Source of the DNA: Fusobacterium naviforme
GTDB taxonomy: Bacteria > Bacillota > Clostridia > Lachnospirales > Lachnospiraceae
Assembly: GCA_003014445.1 (NCBI GenBank)
Contig: PYGH01000001.1
Coordinates: forward strand, 725,483-789,482
DNA: 64,000 bases
Reading direction: 5' to 3'
In this document: in pieces, positions 36,774 to 45,533 of the stretch
How positions within the stretch are numbered: the stretch's first letter is position 1
How the letters are laid out: each line of letters begins with the position of its first letter
Translations under genes and position numbers: made by a program
Notes under the pieces: model-generated
Databases searched by the model: none
What the model was told of the DNA's origin: nothing
The model's input: only the letters and a program-made list of their open reading frames with translations

Positions 36774-37452
36774 GTGCTGCCTCCTTCCTCTGCCGCCTGC
36801 GGCTGCTCTGTTCCAGCATGTTGACGCAGAGCAGCACTGCTGTGGAGATGGCGATATTCACCATCACCCAGAGAAAAGCCTCCGCGTCGCTGTTGGTCCT
36901 CCATAGCTGATAGACTGTTGTAGAGATGGTGGCGGTGCGCCCCGGGGTGTAGCCTGCAATCATGGAGGTCGCGCCGTATTCTCCGAGAGCTCTTGCAAAG
37001 GCGAGTACGGTTCCGGCGAGTACTCCTTGGCGGCAGCAGGGGAGCTTGACTCTCCAGAAGATCCAGCGCTCAGAGCGTCCCAGCGTTCTGGCGGCATCTG
37101 CGAGCGTCTCATCAAAGCTCTCGAAGGCTCCCCGCGCAGTGCGGTACATCAGGGGGAAGATCACAACACAGGTCGCAAAGATGGCGGACCACCAGTTCAT
37201 AGTGAGCCGCAGCTGAAAGTGAGAGAGTACCCACGCGCCGAGCGGCTGTCTGGGTCCGAGCAGACGCAGCAGGAGATACCCCACCACAGTGGGGGGAAGT
37301 ACCAGCGGCAGTGTGAGAATGACATCCAGCAGTCCCTTCACGATGCGCGGTGCCGCCGCGATAGCGTGCGCCGCGAAAATACCGACAAAAAAGATGATCC
37401 CGGCAGAGATCAGTGAGATGCGAAGCGAGTTCCAGAGCGGATACCAGTCCAT
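36757..37452 (-). CDS. modB: ModB-like molybdate ABC transporter permease
   Basis: The 231-aa permease has about five membrane helices and the conserved EAA-type loop (DAARTLGRSERWIFWRVKLP), followed by GEYGATSMIAG typical of ModB. It forms the channel used with ModC. GGAGG at the end of moaA serves as its binding site; the start is 2 bases after the moaA stop. Its place with molybdenum cofactor genes and a Mo hydroxylase supports molybdate over sulfate. Confidence 0.9.
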   Translation of the reverse strand: MDWYPLWNSLRISLISAGIIFFVGIFAAHAIAAAPRIVKGLLDVILTLPLVLPPTVVGYLLLRLLGPRQPLGAWVLSHFQLRLTMNWWSAIFATCVVIFPLMYRTARGAFESFDETLADAARTLGRSERWIFWRVKLPCCRQGVLAGTVLAFARALGEYGATSMIAGYTPGRTATISTTVYQLWRTNSDAEAFLWVMVNIAISTAVLLCVNMLEQSSRRRQRKEAAHDALR

Positions 37453-37454
37453 AC

Positions 37455-38462
37455 TCAGCCTCCGATCTGGTTCATGAGCCGCGACTCGCCTTCATTCGGA
37501 CAAAGCTCACTGCTGTCTGCCGTTTCCGGGACCGCGTTTGAAAAGTGATGCGCCATCGGTTTTTCGTGTATGCCCTGCGCGATGGCATTGCGGATGCGGT
37601 CGTCGTCCGCATTGCTGCGCAGAAGCGTGCAGAGATCAATGCTATGGCTGTAATAGAGGCACGGCTTCAGCTTTCCGTCGGCGGTGAGGCGAATGCGGTT
37701 GCAGTGCTCACAGAAGCTGTGGGACATAGCGCTGATGAAACCGATGCGCCCCTGAAAGCCGGGGAAACGCACCAGACGGCTTGGCCCGGAGCCGGGGGCT
37801 GCGGCACAGGGGGTGGAGGAGCCGAAGCGTGCCTCCAGCACGGAGAGTACCTCCTGCTCGGTCTTTCTCCTGAGTGTTCGTCCGAGTCCCAGCGGCATGA
37901 GCTCTATGAAGCGCACATCGAGATTGCTGTGGGATCTTGCGAGCTCCGCGAGCGCACACCACTGATCGCTGTTCAGTTCCGAGGGGACACAGTTGATTTT
38001 CACCTGAAAGCCGGGAATTGCGAGTGCCGCGCGAAGCCCGGCGAGTGCGTCGGCGAGTGCGTTTCGTCGCGTGAGCGCTTCAAATTCCGCTGCATCCAGA
38101 GTGTCAATGCTCAGGTTGACGCCGTCCAGCCCGGCATCAAGCAGTGCGGGGAGCTGTGCCTTCAGCAGTACGCCGTTGGTGCTCAGATAGACGGAGCGTA
38201 TGCCGTGCGTCTGTTTTAAGCCCCTCACGAGCTGGTCCAGATTCTGCCGCACCAGCGGCTCGCCTCCAGTCAGACGTATTCTTCTGATGCCGAGAGAGGA
38301 GAAGATGCGGGCGAGCCGGAGAATCTCCTCATAACGCAGAATTTCGCCGTGAGGAAGGCTCTCCACGCCCTCCGCGGGCATACAGTAGCGGCAGCGGAGA
38401 TTGCAGCGGTCTGTGACCGAAATGCGCAGATAGTCAATCAGCCGATTCTGTTGATCCAGCAT
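37455..38462 (-). CDS. moaA: MoaA, GTP 3',8-cyclase (molybdenum cofactor synthesis)
   Basis: The 335-aa radical SAM enzyme has the N-terminal cluster motif CxxxCxxC (C20, C24, C27). The C-terminal cluster is CEHCNRIRLTADGKLKPC, which binds a second 4Fe-4S centre and GTP. TGGEPL, the SAM-binding glycine motif, is present. It makes the first intermediate of molybdopterin from GTP. A typical C-terminal GG, needed for activation, is visible in the last residues (QIGG). The start abuts the stop of the mocA-like gene. No moaC, moeA or mogA is in the window. Confidence 0.95.
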   Translation of the reverse strand: MLDQQNRLIDYLRISVTDRCNLRCRYCMPAEGVESLPHGEILRYEEILRLARIFSSLGIRRIRLTGGEPLVRQNLDQLVRGLKQTHGIRSVYLSTNGVLLKAQLPALLDAGLDGVNLSIDTLDAAEFEALTRRNALADALAGLRAALAIPGFQVKINCVPSELNSDQWCALAELARSHSNLDVRFIELMPLGLGRTLRRKTEQEVLSVLEARFGSSTPCAAAPGSGPSRLVRFPGFQGRIGFISAMSHSFCEHCNRIRLTADGKLKPCLYYSHSIDLCTLLRSNADDDRIRNAIAQGIHEKPMAHHFSNAVPETADSSELCPNEGESRLMNQIGG

Positions 38463-39449
38463 TTATGTCTCTCTTTCTGCGATGTCAGCCGTTGTCTGGC
38501 GTTCTGAGGACACGCGGAGACAGGCCGGGAAATGTTTGTCGAAGAGCCGGGCGGCCTGCTCGGAGAGCTCGCGGTGGAAGCTCCGGTAGGCAGACAGAAG
38601 CTCTGCGCCGCGCGAAGACAACGAAGAGCCGCCGCCTCCCTCGCCGCCGATGGTGCGAAGCACCACGGGAAAGCCGAGCTGGCGCTCCATGAGCTGCACT
38701 ATTTTCCAGCCCTTCGAATAGGAGATGTGCATACAGGCGCAGGCGTTCTGGATGGAGCCGGTCTGCGCGATCATATCGAGGAGCTGTACACTCTCTGTCG
38801 TGAGAAAGAGTTCCTCCATGCCGATATTCAGCTGCAGATCGAGCCGAAGGTTTCCGTGCCCTGCGAGCTGTGCCTCGTAGCACAGGAGCCGCTTGTAGTC
38901 CTGTGGTGTATCCGCATCCATGCGTATGCCGGGATCACCGGTCTCGAGCTCCGCAAGCTGTAGTGTGCCGGTGCGGAGCAGCCCCTTGAGGCCGCCGTCT
39001 CCCCGGAAATCAAGCACTGCCGGGACGGCGTCTCTCCGGAGCAGGAGAGGGTGTCCGCCGCGGCCCTCGAAGAGTGGGCGGACGACAGCGGCGTCCTCTG
39101 CCAGCATTTTCCGCATGGTCTCAGGCTTCACCAGAGGGATATCCCCGGGGGTCAGAAAGATGCGATCCGCCTCCGGGGAGACAGCGGCAAGGCCCAGCTG
39201 CAGGGAGGCAAGCATATCTGTCTCTGCGAAACGTTCGTTTTTTAAAAATATAACGCCGGGCAAATTTAAGTGCCGCATGAGAACGGCGCTCTGATATCCG
39301 GTGACTATGATGACCTCCTCCGCTCCGGCGCTTTGCAGTGCGGAGACGGTGTGGTGGATGATCGTGGAACTGCCGAGGCAGAGCAGAGGCTTGAAATCTC
39401 TCATCCTGGCGGAAAGCCCGGCGGCTGCAATTACGGCTGCGACCTTCAT
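38463..39449 (-). CDS. MocA/MobA-type nucleotidyltransferase fused to a ModE-type DNA-binding domain
   Basis: Residues 1-200 are a molybdopterin nucleotidyltransferase: AAAGLSARMRDFKPLLCLG loop, EEVIIVTGY, TPGDIPLVKPETM and RGGHPLLL. Such enzymes add CMP or GMP to molybdenum cofactor; for hydroxylases the CMP form (MocA) is expected. Residues ~205-300 read as the ModE winged helix (ESVQLLDMIAQTGSIQNAC; ISYSKGWKIVQLMERQLG; GGGSSLSSRG). The fusion could link cofactor maturation with molybdate-responsive regulation. A good promoter and AGGAGG site precede it, and it heads the moaA-modB-modC operon, divergent from the Mo hydroxylase. Confidence 0.85.
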   Translation of the reverse strand: MKVAAVIAAAGLSARMRDFKPLLCLGSSTIIHHTVSALQSAGAEEVIIVTGYQSAVLMRHLNLPGVIFLKNERFAETDMLASLQLGLAAVSPEADRIFLTPGDIPLVKPETMRKMLAEDAAVVRPLFEGRGGHPLLLRRDAVPAVLDFRGDGGLKGLLRTGTLQLAELETGDPGIRMDADTPQDYKRLLCYEAQLAGHGNLRLDLQLNIGMEELFLTTESVQLLDMIAQTGSIQNACACMHISYSKGWKIVQLMERQLGFPVVLRTIGGEGGGGSSLSSRGAELLSAYRSFHRELSEQAARLFDKHFPACLRVSSERQTTADIAERET

Positions 39450-39481
39450 GGCGGAACCTCCTGTGTGAGCGTATGCCGATT

Positions 39482-39503
39482 TGAAACAGATAAATTGGTT
39501 TCA
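39482..39503. promoter_or_regulatory. Candidate operator between the Mo operon and the Mo hydroxylase
   Basis: TGAAAC (39482-39487) and GTTTCA (39498-39503) form an inverted repeat with a 10-base spacer. It abuts the -10 box of the mocA-like promoter, a position suited to repression, perhaps by the ModE domain encoded next door. Confidence 0.4.
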
Positions 39504-39532
39504 TGCTAGCACAAAAGAAATAAAGCTGTCAA
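39503..39532 (-). promoter_or_regulatory. Promoter of the mocA-moaA-modBC operon
   Basis: On the minus strand a perfect TTGACA (39527-39532) and TAGCAT (39503-39508) are separated by 18 bases, about 60 bases before the mocA-like start. Confidence 0.65.
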
Positions 39533-39628
39533 TCTTCAACGCTTTTTCAATTACAAAATGCTATGATTAAACACAATATAGTTTGTGGTTTTAGCTCTTT
39601 TTTATGAGAGCAGGGAGAGAGGAGCAGC

Positions 39629-41887
39629 ATGGAGCTGATAGGACATGATATTCCGATCCATGACGCCAGGGGAAAGGTGACCGGGCGTCTGAAATATGCG
39701 GCAGATAAGACCATGTCGCGCATGGCACATATCGCGATGATATTCAGCACGATACCGCATGGCTACGTGGTCTCAGTCGATGCCGGAAAAGCGCTCGCAC
39801 TGCCGGGAGTGTATGGCGTGTTTCACTGCCTGAACACAGAGGATTACCGCTTCAATCGCTTTCGCAGTCAGGCGACGCAGGATGAACTGCCCCAGGAGGA
39901 GCACGTATTCGAGAAGTACGTGCGCTTTGTCGGCGACAGAGTCGGTGCGGTTGCAGCGCGGGATGAGGAGACGGCACGGCGCGCAGCTGCGCTGGTTGAG
40001 GTGAAGTATCAGGAGCTTCCCTACGCGCTGAGTTTTGATGAGGCGCTGGAGGGGAAGAACTGTCTCCCGGGCGAGGAACCGGTGAAGAGCGAGTGCTTTC
40101 TGGAGACGGGAGAGGCGGAGCCGGATGAGGCGGAGGGGATTGAGATCGTCGCGGAGACGGAGATCGCGCGTCTGCACCACGCCGCCATGGAGACGCACGT
40201 CTGCATTGCGGATTATGACCCGGATCTCGACGAGCTCACCATCGAGAGCCCGAATCAGTCTGTCCATGGAATTCGTACCGTCGTTGCGGATATGCTGAAG
40301 CTTCCCTACAGCCGCGTGCGCGTGATCAAGGCGGCAATGGGGGGGTCTTTTGGCGCAAAGCAGGAGTGGATGCTTGAGCCGGTTGCGGCAGTGCTGGCAA
40401 AGGAGCTGCGCCGTCCGGTGAAGCTGGCTTTTGACCGCGCGGAGACGATGCGATCCACAATATGCCGCGGCGCCATGCGCGCAGTGTTGAAGGCGCGTTT
40501 CCGGGCGGACGGCAGCATACTCCGCATGGATCTGGATCTGTTAAGTGATGCGGGGGGATATATCGGAAATTCAGCGGCATATATTCGTACACTCTACGGC
40601 AAGATGTTCCGCTGCTATCGCGTGCCGCACGGGCTTATGCACGGCCGGGTGGTCTCCACCAACACCCCGGTTTCCGGCGCTTACCGCGGCTGGACAGGGC
40701 CGGAGGCGGCGACTATGATAGAGCATGCCATGGAGAAGGCCGCGAAGCAGCTGAATATGGACCCCGTGGAGCTGCGGCTTAAGAACGTGCTTCTGCCGGG
40801 AGATACGGATCATAAGTCCGGGCTGCCGATGGAGGAGATACGCACGAGAGAGTCGCTCATTCAGGGGGCGGAGCGCTTCCACTGGGCAGAGAGGCGGCGG
40901 GCAGATGCGGAATTCAACGCGAAGAATGTGCGCTATAAGCGCGGAACCGGGGTCGGCTGTGGTGGCCACGGCAATACCTACTTCCCGCGCTACAAGGACT
41001 TTGCGGGCGTGGAGCTCCGGATGTGTGAGGATGGCTCCGTGCAGGCCAATATCAGCGTGCATGATCACGGCTGCGGCTCTGTGACCGCATTTAAGATGAT
41101 ACTTGCGGAGACCCTGCATCTTCCGATGGAGCGGATCCGATTAAAGGAGGCGGACAGCGCGAACACCCCCTTCGACTTTGGCTGCTATGCGAGCCGCAGT
41201 ACCTTTGTCGTGGGGCGGACGGCGCAGCGCTGTGCGGAGAAGCTGAGAGAGAAGATTATAGAAGGGGCGGCGGAGATTCTGGACTGCCCGCTGGACACAC
41301 TCTACTACGAGGGAGCGGTGATCCGCTCGAAGAGCGATCCCGAGCTGCGCTTTACCTACGGCGATGTGGGACACGGCGCAATCAATGTGCTCCGCAGGGA
41401 GATCTTTGCGGAGGAGCGCGGACAGAACAACTCAAATCCGGGTGTCACAGGCACGCACTTTGCGCAGGTAGAGGTGGATACCTGGACCGGAATTACGAAG
41501 GTGCTCAGCTATCTCGCCGTGCATGACCTGGGGCAGACTATCAACCGCGCGATGTGCATCGCACAGATTACGGGTGCGGCACAGCAGGGCTGCGGCGCCG
41601 CGCTCCGGGAGGAAATTGCGATCGATCCGAAGGGACGCTCTGTGAACAGCCTGTCGAAATATCATCTGATGAACGCGCCGGCTCTCCCGAATATTGATGT
41701 GCTGCTGATTCAGGACGGACACTCCAAGGAGGGTCCCTTCGGTGCGAAGTCCATCGGAGAGGTGAGCTTTGTTCCGTCGGCGGCCGCGGTGATGGCTGCA
41801 GTGAATCAGGCGCTGGACAGCGATATGGGCATGATACCGATGTCATCGGACCGCATCGTGGAATATCTGAGCAAGGAGGAACACTGA
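39629..41887 (+). CDS. Molybdenum hydroxylase, molybdopterin-binding catalytic subunit (xanthine dehydrogenase family)
   Basis: The 752-aa protein is the large subunit of an XDH-family enzyme. It has the Mo-pterin loop GGSFGAKQEW, the substrate-side AYRGWTGPEA, the binding stretch HDHGCGS and the catalytic Glu motif FGAKSIGEVSF (canonical GxKxxGE). These enzymes hydroxylate carbon in N-heterocycles or aldehydes. Substrate cannot be set from sequence; xanthine, hypoxanthine or an imidazole derivative from the neighbouring lyase pathway are options. A GGAG site precedes the start. It is first in a three-gene operon with the Fe-S and FAD subunits, in the unusual order Mo, Fe-S, FAD. Confidence 0.9.
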   Translation: MELIGHDIPIHDARGKVTGRLKYAADKTMSRMAHIAMIFSTIPHGYVVSVDAGKALALPGVYGVFHCLNTEDYRFNRFRSQATQDELPQEEHVFEKYVRFVGDRVGAVAARDEETARRAAALVEVKYQELPYALSFDEALEGKNCLPGEEPVKSECFLETGEAEPDEAEGIEIVAETEIARLHHAAMETHVCIADYDPDLDELTIESPNQSVHGIRTVVADMLKLPYSRVRVIKAAMGGSFGAKQEWMLEPVAAVLAKELRRPVKLAFDRAETMRSTICRGAMRAVLKARFRADGSILRMDLDLLSDAGGYIGNSAAYIRTLYGKMFRCYRVPHGLMHGRVVSTNTPVSGAYRGWTGPEAATMIEHAMEKAAKQLNMDPVELRLKNVLLPGDTDHKSGLPMEEIRTRESLIQGAERFHWAERRRADAEFNAKNVRYKRGTGVGCGGHGNTYFPRYKDFAGVELRMCEDGSVQANISVHDHGCGSVTAFKMILAETLHLPMERIRLKEADSANTPFDFGCYASRSTFVVGRTAQRCAEKLREKIIEGAAEILDCPLDTLYYEGAVIRSKSDPELRFTYGDVGHGAINVLRREIFAEERGQNNSNPGVTGTHFAQVEVDTWTGITKVLSYLAVHDLGQTINRAMCIAQITGAAQQGCGAALREEIAIDPKGRSVNSLSKYHLMNAPALPNIDVLLIQDGHSKEGPFGAKSIGEVSFVPSAAAVMAAVNQALDSDMGMIPMSSDRIVEYLSKEEH

Positions 41888-41888
41888 G

Positions 41889-42359
41889 GTGAGGCTGGAC
41901 TTTATATTGAACGGAGAGAGAACCTCTCTGGAGACGGAGCCGACGCGGAGACTGCTCGATATTCTGCGCGAGGATCTGGAACTCACCGGGACAAAGGAGG
42001 GCTGCTCCGAGGGAGAGTGCGGAGCCTGTACGGTGATTGTGGACGGCAAGGCGGTTCACGCCTGTCTGACCCTTGCATCCCAGCTCAATGGACGCGAGGT
42101 TCTGACCATTGAGGGACTGGAGAAGAATGGAGAGCTGGATGTGCTGCAGCGCTGCTTCATCGAGGAGATTGCGGTGCAGTGCGGCTTCTGCACCGCGGGG
42201 ATGATTATGTCCGCAAAGGCGCTGCTCATGCAGAATCCGGAGCCGAGCGAGGCGGAGATACGTACGGCGCTCGCCGGAAATATATGCCGCTGTTCCGGCT
42301 ACGGGCAGATCATAAGCGCAGTGAAGCGCGCGGCGAAAGAATTGAGGGAGGGCATATGA
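41889..42359 (+). CDS. Molybdenum hydroxylase, [2Fe-2S] subunit
   Basis: The 156-aa subunit has the plant-type cluster cysteines C39, C44, C47 and C59 (EGCSEGECGACTV), and the second cluster C98, C101, C133 and C135 (QCGFCTAGM; GNICRCSGYG). It passes electrons from the Mo site to FAD. The start is a GTG at 41889, one base after the previous stop. The stop overlaps the ATG of the FAD subunit, so expression is tightly coupled. Confidence 0.94.
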   Translation: MRLDFILNGERTSLETEPTRRLLDILREDLELTGTKEGCSEGECGACTVIVDGKAVHACLTLASQLNGREVLTIEGLEKNGELDVLQRCFIEEIAVQCGFCTAGMIMSAKALLMQNPEPSEAEIRTALAGNICRCSGYGQIISAVKRAAKELREGI

Positions 42360-43219
42360 GCATCAGTCTGATTCCAAAAAATCCTGAGGAGCTGGGGGAG
42401 GCACTCAGTCAGCTGACAGAGCGCTCCCTCATACTGGGAGGCGGCACGGATCTCATCATCGTCATGCGGGAGAAGCTGCTCTCGCCGGACAAGCTCTTAA
42501 GCCTCTCCGATATTCCGGAGCTCAGGGAGATACGCGTGACGGAGGATACTGCTTCTATCGGCGCCATGGCGACCATGACGGAGGTCGAGCATGCGCTCGC
42601 CGGATATCCGGAGCTCAGGGCGCTATCCGAGGCTGCGGGCGGCGTCGGTTCCGTGCAGATCAGAAACAAGGGCACTATAGGGGGAAATGTTGCCAATGCC
42701 TCTCCAGCGGGAGACCTTCCGCCGGTGCTGTGGATGCTGGACGCGGAGGTGGAGCTCATGGGTCCGGCGGGCGCGCTGAGAAGCGTTCCGATCCGTGAGT
42801 TCATCCGCGGCGTGAAGGACACGGATCGCGCTTACAATGAGGTGCTGACACGTTTTATCATAGATCGCCGTGCACTGGCAGGCTTTGAGACCGCCTTTGA
42901 GAAGCTCGGACACCGCGAGCAGGTGACGATCTCCCGCATCGGTCTCGCGGCAGCCCTGAAGAGGAATGCGCAGGGGGTGGTCATGGAGGCCCGCGTGGTT
43001 GCAGGAGCCATCCAGACGAAGCCCTTCCGCCTGGAGGCGGCAGAGCAGCTGCTGATCGGGACAAAGGCGGAGCCGACGGCTGCGCTTGCCGTTGCGATCG
43101 GGGATACCTTTGAGGGGAATACCCGCAGACGCTACAAGGCCGCGGCGGCAAAGGGCGTCGCAGAGAATCTCCTGAAGCGCTTTGCGAAGAAAACCGAAAA
43201 AACTGAGGATAAGTCATGA
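42356..43219 (+). CDS. Molybdenum hydroxylase, FAD-binding subunit
   Basis: The 287-aa subunit has the CoxM/XdhB FAD motifs LGGGTDLI and TIGGNVANASPAGD, and a C-terminal CO-dehydrogenase flavoprotein domain. It transfers electrons from the Fe-S clusters to NAD+ or another acceptor. I set the start at 42356, where ATG overlaps the stop of the Fe-S subunit; the frame is open much further upstream but that stretch lies inside the Fe-S gene. Its stop overlaps the start of dus. Confidence 0.93.
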   Translation: MSISLIPKNPEELGEALSQLTERSLILGGGTDLIIVMREKLLSPDKLLSLSDIPELREIRVTEDTASIGAMATMTEVEHALAGYPELRALSEAAGGVGSVQIRNKGTIGGNVANASPAGDLPPVLWMLDAEVELMGPAGALRSVPIREFIRGVKDTDRAYNEVLTRFIIDRRALAGFETAFEKLGHREQVTISRIGLAAALKRNAQGVVMEARVVAGAIQTKPFRLEAAEQLLIGTKAEPTAALAVAIGDTFEGNTRRRYKAAAAKGVAENLLKRFAKKTEKTEDKS

Positions 43220-44166
43220 TAAAGAGCTTCTGCCTCGCACCGATGGAGGGCATCACGGGCTATGTGTTCCGGAATGCCTTCCATCAGTGCTTCAGAGGTG
43301 TGACACATTATATGAGTCCCTTCATTTCGCCGGGACACGGTGGGATCGGTATTACGAAGCGGGACCGGAGAGATATACTGCCGGAAAACAATGCAGGCAT
43401 TCCGCTGGTGCCGCAGATTCTGACAAACCGCGCGGAGGACTTCCTGCACACAGCGCAGCTTTTGAAGGACTGCGGCTACCGGGAGCTCAATCTGAATCTC
43501 GGATGTCCATCCGGCACGGTGGCGGCAAAAAATAAGGGCTCGGGCTTTCTGTCAGAGCTGGATACGCTGGACGCGTTTTTCGACGAGCTCTTTGAAAAGC
43601 TCGATCCGGAGCTGACGGTCTCCGTGAAGACAAGGATCGGACGCTGCGATCCAGATGAATTTCCGGCGCTCATGGAGATCTACAACCGCTATCCGATCTC
43701 GGAGCTCACAATACATCCGCGGGTACAGAAGGAATTTTACAGGGGGCATGTTCATATGGACGCCTTTGCATACGCCGTGCGCGTGGCCCGGATGCCGCTC
43801 TGCTATAACGGAGACATTCTGGATATTGAGGATATTCAGAGGATAGAAGAGCAATTCCCCTCCGTAGAACACATGATGCTGGGACGTGGGCTTCTTCGTG
43901 ACCCGCTGCTCGCGGAGGCGTGGTTTGCGGGAGGATATCCGGAGGACAGCAGGGAGAGACTGTGCCGCTTTCACGACTGTCTGCTTCAGAGCTACAGCCG
44001 GAGCTTCCAGTTTGAGAATGCGACACTCTGCCGCATGAAGGAGCTGTGGTTTTATCTTGGAGCGCGCTTTCCGGGCTGTGAGAGGGAACTGAAGAAAATA
44101 AAAAAGAGCAGGACACTCACAGAGTATCAGCAATGGGCAGAGAAGATATGCCGGGATTTTCTGTGA
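43216..44166 (+). CDS. dus: tRNA-dihydrouridine synthase
   Basis: The 316-aa flavoenzyme has the Dus TIM-barrel motifs: LAPMEGITGYVFR, QILTNRAEDF, LNLGCPSGTVAAKNKGSG (with the conserved Cys) and MLGRGLLRDPLL. It reduces uridines in tRNA D-loops with NADPH. Although unrelated in function, its ATG overlaps the FAD subunit stop, so it is the last gene of the Mo hydroxylase transcript. It ends at a perfect palindromic terminator. Confidence 0.93.
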   Translation: MIKSFCLAPMEGITGYVFRNAFHQCFRGVTHYMSPFISPGHGGIGITKRDRRDILPENNAGIPLVPQILTNRAEDFLHTAQLLKDCGYRELNLNLGCPSGTVAAKNKGSGFLSELDTLDAFFDELFEKLDPELTVSVKTRIGRCDPDEFPALMEIYNRYPISELTIHPRVQKEFYRGHVHMDAFAYAVRVARMPLCYNGDILDIEDIQRIEEQFPSVEHMMLGRGLLRDPLLAEAWFAGGYPEDSRERLCRFHDCLLQSYSRSFQFENATLCRMKELWFYLGARFPGCERELKKIKKSRTLTEYQQWAEKICRDFL

Positions 44167-44169
44167 AAT

Positions 44170-44215
44170 CTAAAGAAGGAAGAGCCACGCGATCGCGTGG
44201 CTCTTCCTTCTTTAG
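44170..44215. terminator. Perfect 46-bp palindromic terminator of dus and asnA
   Basis: Bases 44170-44215 form an uninterrupted palindrome with 23-base arms centred on CGATCG. It starts 4 bases after dus and covers the asnA stop codon (44212-44214), so it can end both convergent transcripts. Confidence 0.88.
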
Positions 44216-45219
44216 AGCAGTATCATATTGTGTTTCTCGCAGCAGCGGCGCATTTCCTCGGGCCATATGCTCGCCTGTACCTCGCCGACGTGGGCGCGGC
44301 CCAGCAGCAGCATGCAGAGACGACTCTGACCGATGCCGCCGCCGATGGTGTAGGGCAGCTCGCCGTTCAGGAGCATTTTGTGATAGGTGAATTTCCGGCG
44401 GTTCTGACAGTCTGCCTTTTCGAGCTGCTCTGCAAGGGACTCTTCGCTGACGCGTATGCCCATACTGGAGATTTCTATTGCACACTGCAGCGGCTCAAAC
44501 CAGAACAGAATATCTCCGTTCAGCGCCCAGTCGTCGTAGTCCGGTGCGCGGAGATCGTGGGGCTCTCCGTTCGAGAGCCTGTCACCGATCTGTTCAATGA
44601 AGACAGCGCCGTATTCCTTTGTGATGGCATTTTCCCTCTGCTTCGGGCTCATGTCCGGATAGCGCTGAAGCAGCTCCTCCGCGGTGATGAAGCTGATCTC
44701 CCGCGGCAGGCGGTATACAGCGTTCGGATACTTATACCAGACCTCGTGCTGCATGTGCTTGATGACCATATAGATGCGCCGTACAGTGTCCTCGAGCGTC
44801 TCTCTCGTGCGATCCTCTCTGCGGATCACGCGCTCCCAGTCCCACTGATCAACGTAGCAGGAGTGGAGATTGTCCGGCTCCTCGTCGCGTCGAATGGCAT
44901 TCATATTGGTATAGATGCCCTCTCCCGGCTTGTAGCCGTAGCGCTTCAGGGCGAAGCGCTTCCACTTTGCGAGGGACTGCACGACCTCGACGGTCTCTCC
45001 CGGGATGGAGAGCATGTCGAAGCTTACGGGGCGCTCGATTCCATTCAGATTGTCATTCAGTCCGCTGCTGCGGGATACAAAGAGCGGTGCAGATACGCGC
45101 TCCAGATTCATCTGCCGTCCGAATTCCTTCTGAAACAGGTCTCGGATAAACTTGATTGCTTCCTGTGTCTCCCGGACGGAGAGAACCGGGTCATAATTTT
45201 CCGGAATCATCAGTGCCAT
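44212..45219 (-). CDS. asnA: Aspartate-ammonia ligase (asparagine synthetase A)
   Basis: The 335-aa enzyme makes asparagine from aspartate, ammonia and ATP. It shows the class II synthetase-like AsnA motifs: [51 protein letters not shown] and [14 protein letters not shown]. The start at 45219 follows TAAGGAGG. It stands alone on its strand with a 5' leader containing a small hairpin; I saw no T-box consensus. Length is typical. Confidence 0.96.
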   Translation of the reverse strand: MALMIPENYDPVLSVRETQEAIKFIRDLFQKEFGRQMNLERVSAPLFVSRSSGLNDNLNGIERPVSFDMLSIPGETVEVVQSLAKWKRFALKRYGYKPGEGIYTNMNAIRRDEEPDNLHSCYVDQWDWERVIRREDRTRETLEDTVRRIYMVIKHMQHEVWYKYPNAVYRLPREISFITAEELLQRYPDMSPKQRENAITKEYGAVFIEQIGDRLSNGEPHDLRAPDYDDWALNGDILFWFEPLQCAIEISSMGIRVSEESLAEQLEKADCQNRRKFTYHKMLLNGELPYTIGGGIGQSRLCMLLLGRAHVGEVQASIWPEEMRRCCEKHNMILL

Positions 45220-45287
45220 AAGATAGCCTCCTTACAAATCGCAGTGAGCAGCTTCGCAGCCCCCTGCTTTTTGATTATTTCTGTTGC

Positions 45288-45318
45288 CTTGCGAGATGCG
45301 CTCTGTGCTCCTCGCAAG
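45288..45318 (-). other. Hairpin in the asnA leader
   Basis: CTTGCGAG (45288-45295) pairs with CTCGCAAG (45311-45318). It would form in the asnA mRNA leader about 70 bases before the start. No T-run follows, so its role is unclear. Confidence 0.4.
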
Positions 45319-45330
45319 AGCTTATGCACT

Positions 45331-45360
45331 AATATATCATACCTTCAAAAAATGAGTAAA
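45331..45360 (-). promoter_or_regulatory. Putative promoter of asnA
   Basis: On the minus strand TTTACT (45355-45360) and TATATT (45331-45336) are 18 bases apart. Confidence 0.4.
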
Positions 45361-45398
45361 GAAAAAGAAAAAACTTTTGGGAAAGGCCGCGCTCCCGG

Positions 45399-45427
45399 TT
45401 GTCTCTGCCTACCTTCCATGGTAAAGT
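45399..45427 (+). promoter_or_regulatory. Putative promoter of the L,D-transpeptidase gene
   Basis: TTGTCT (45399-45404) and TAAAGT (45422-45427) are separated by 17 bases, about 105 bases before the start codon. Confidence 0.35.
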
Positions 45428-45533
45428 AGAAATATAAATTTTAGAAAACAGAGCAGGAGCCTTTCCGTAGATAGACAGATATTTTCCGGAGCGGGCTTTT
45501 CTTCTGAAAAAGAACAGTAAGACGGGGGAATTT

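Noticed and set aside
44170..44215. Perfect palindrome as a protein-binding operator
   Set aside because: It lies between two convergent gene ends and has A- and T-rich flanks, so a shared terminator explains it.
45220..45533. T-box leader upstream of asnA
   Set aside because: A leader hairpin exists, but no T-box consensus or terminator/antiterminator pair could be found.
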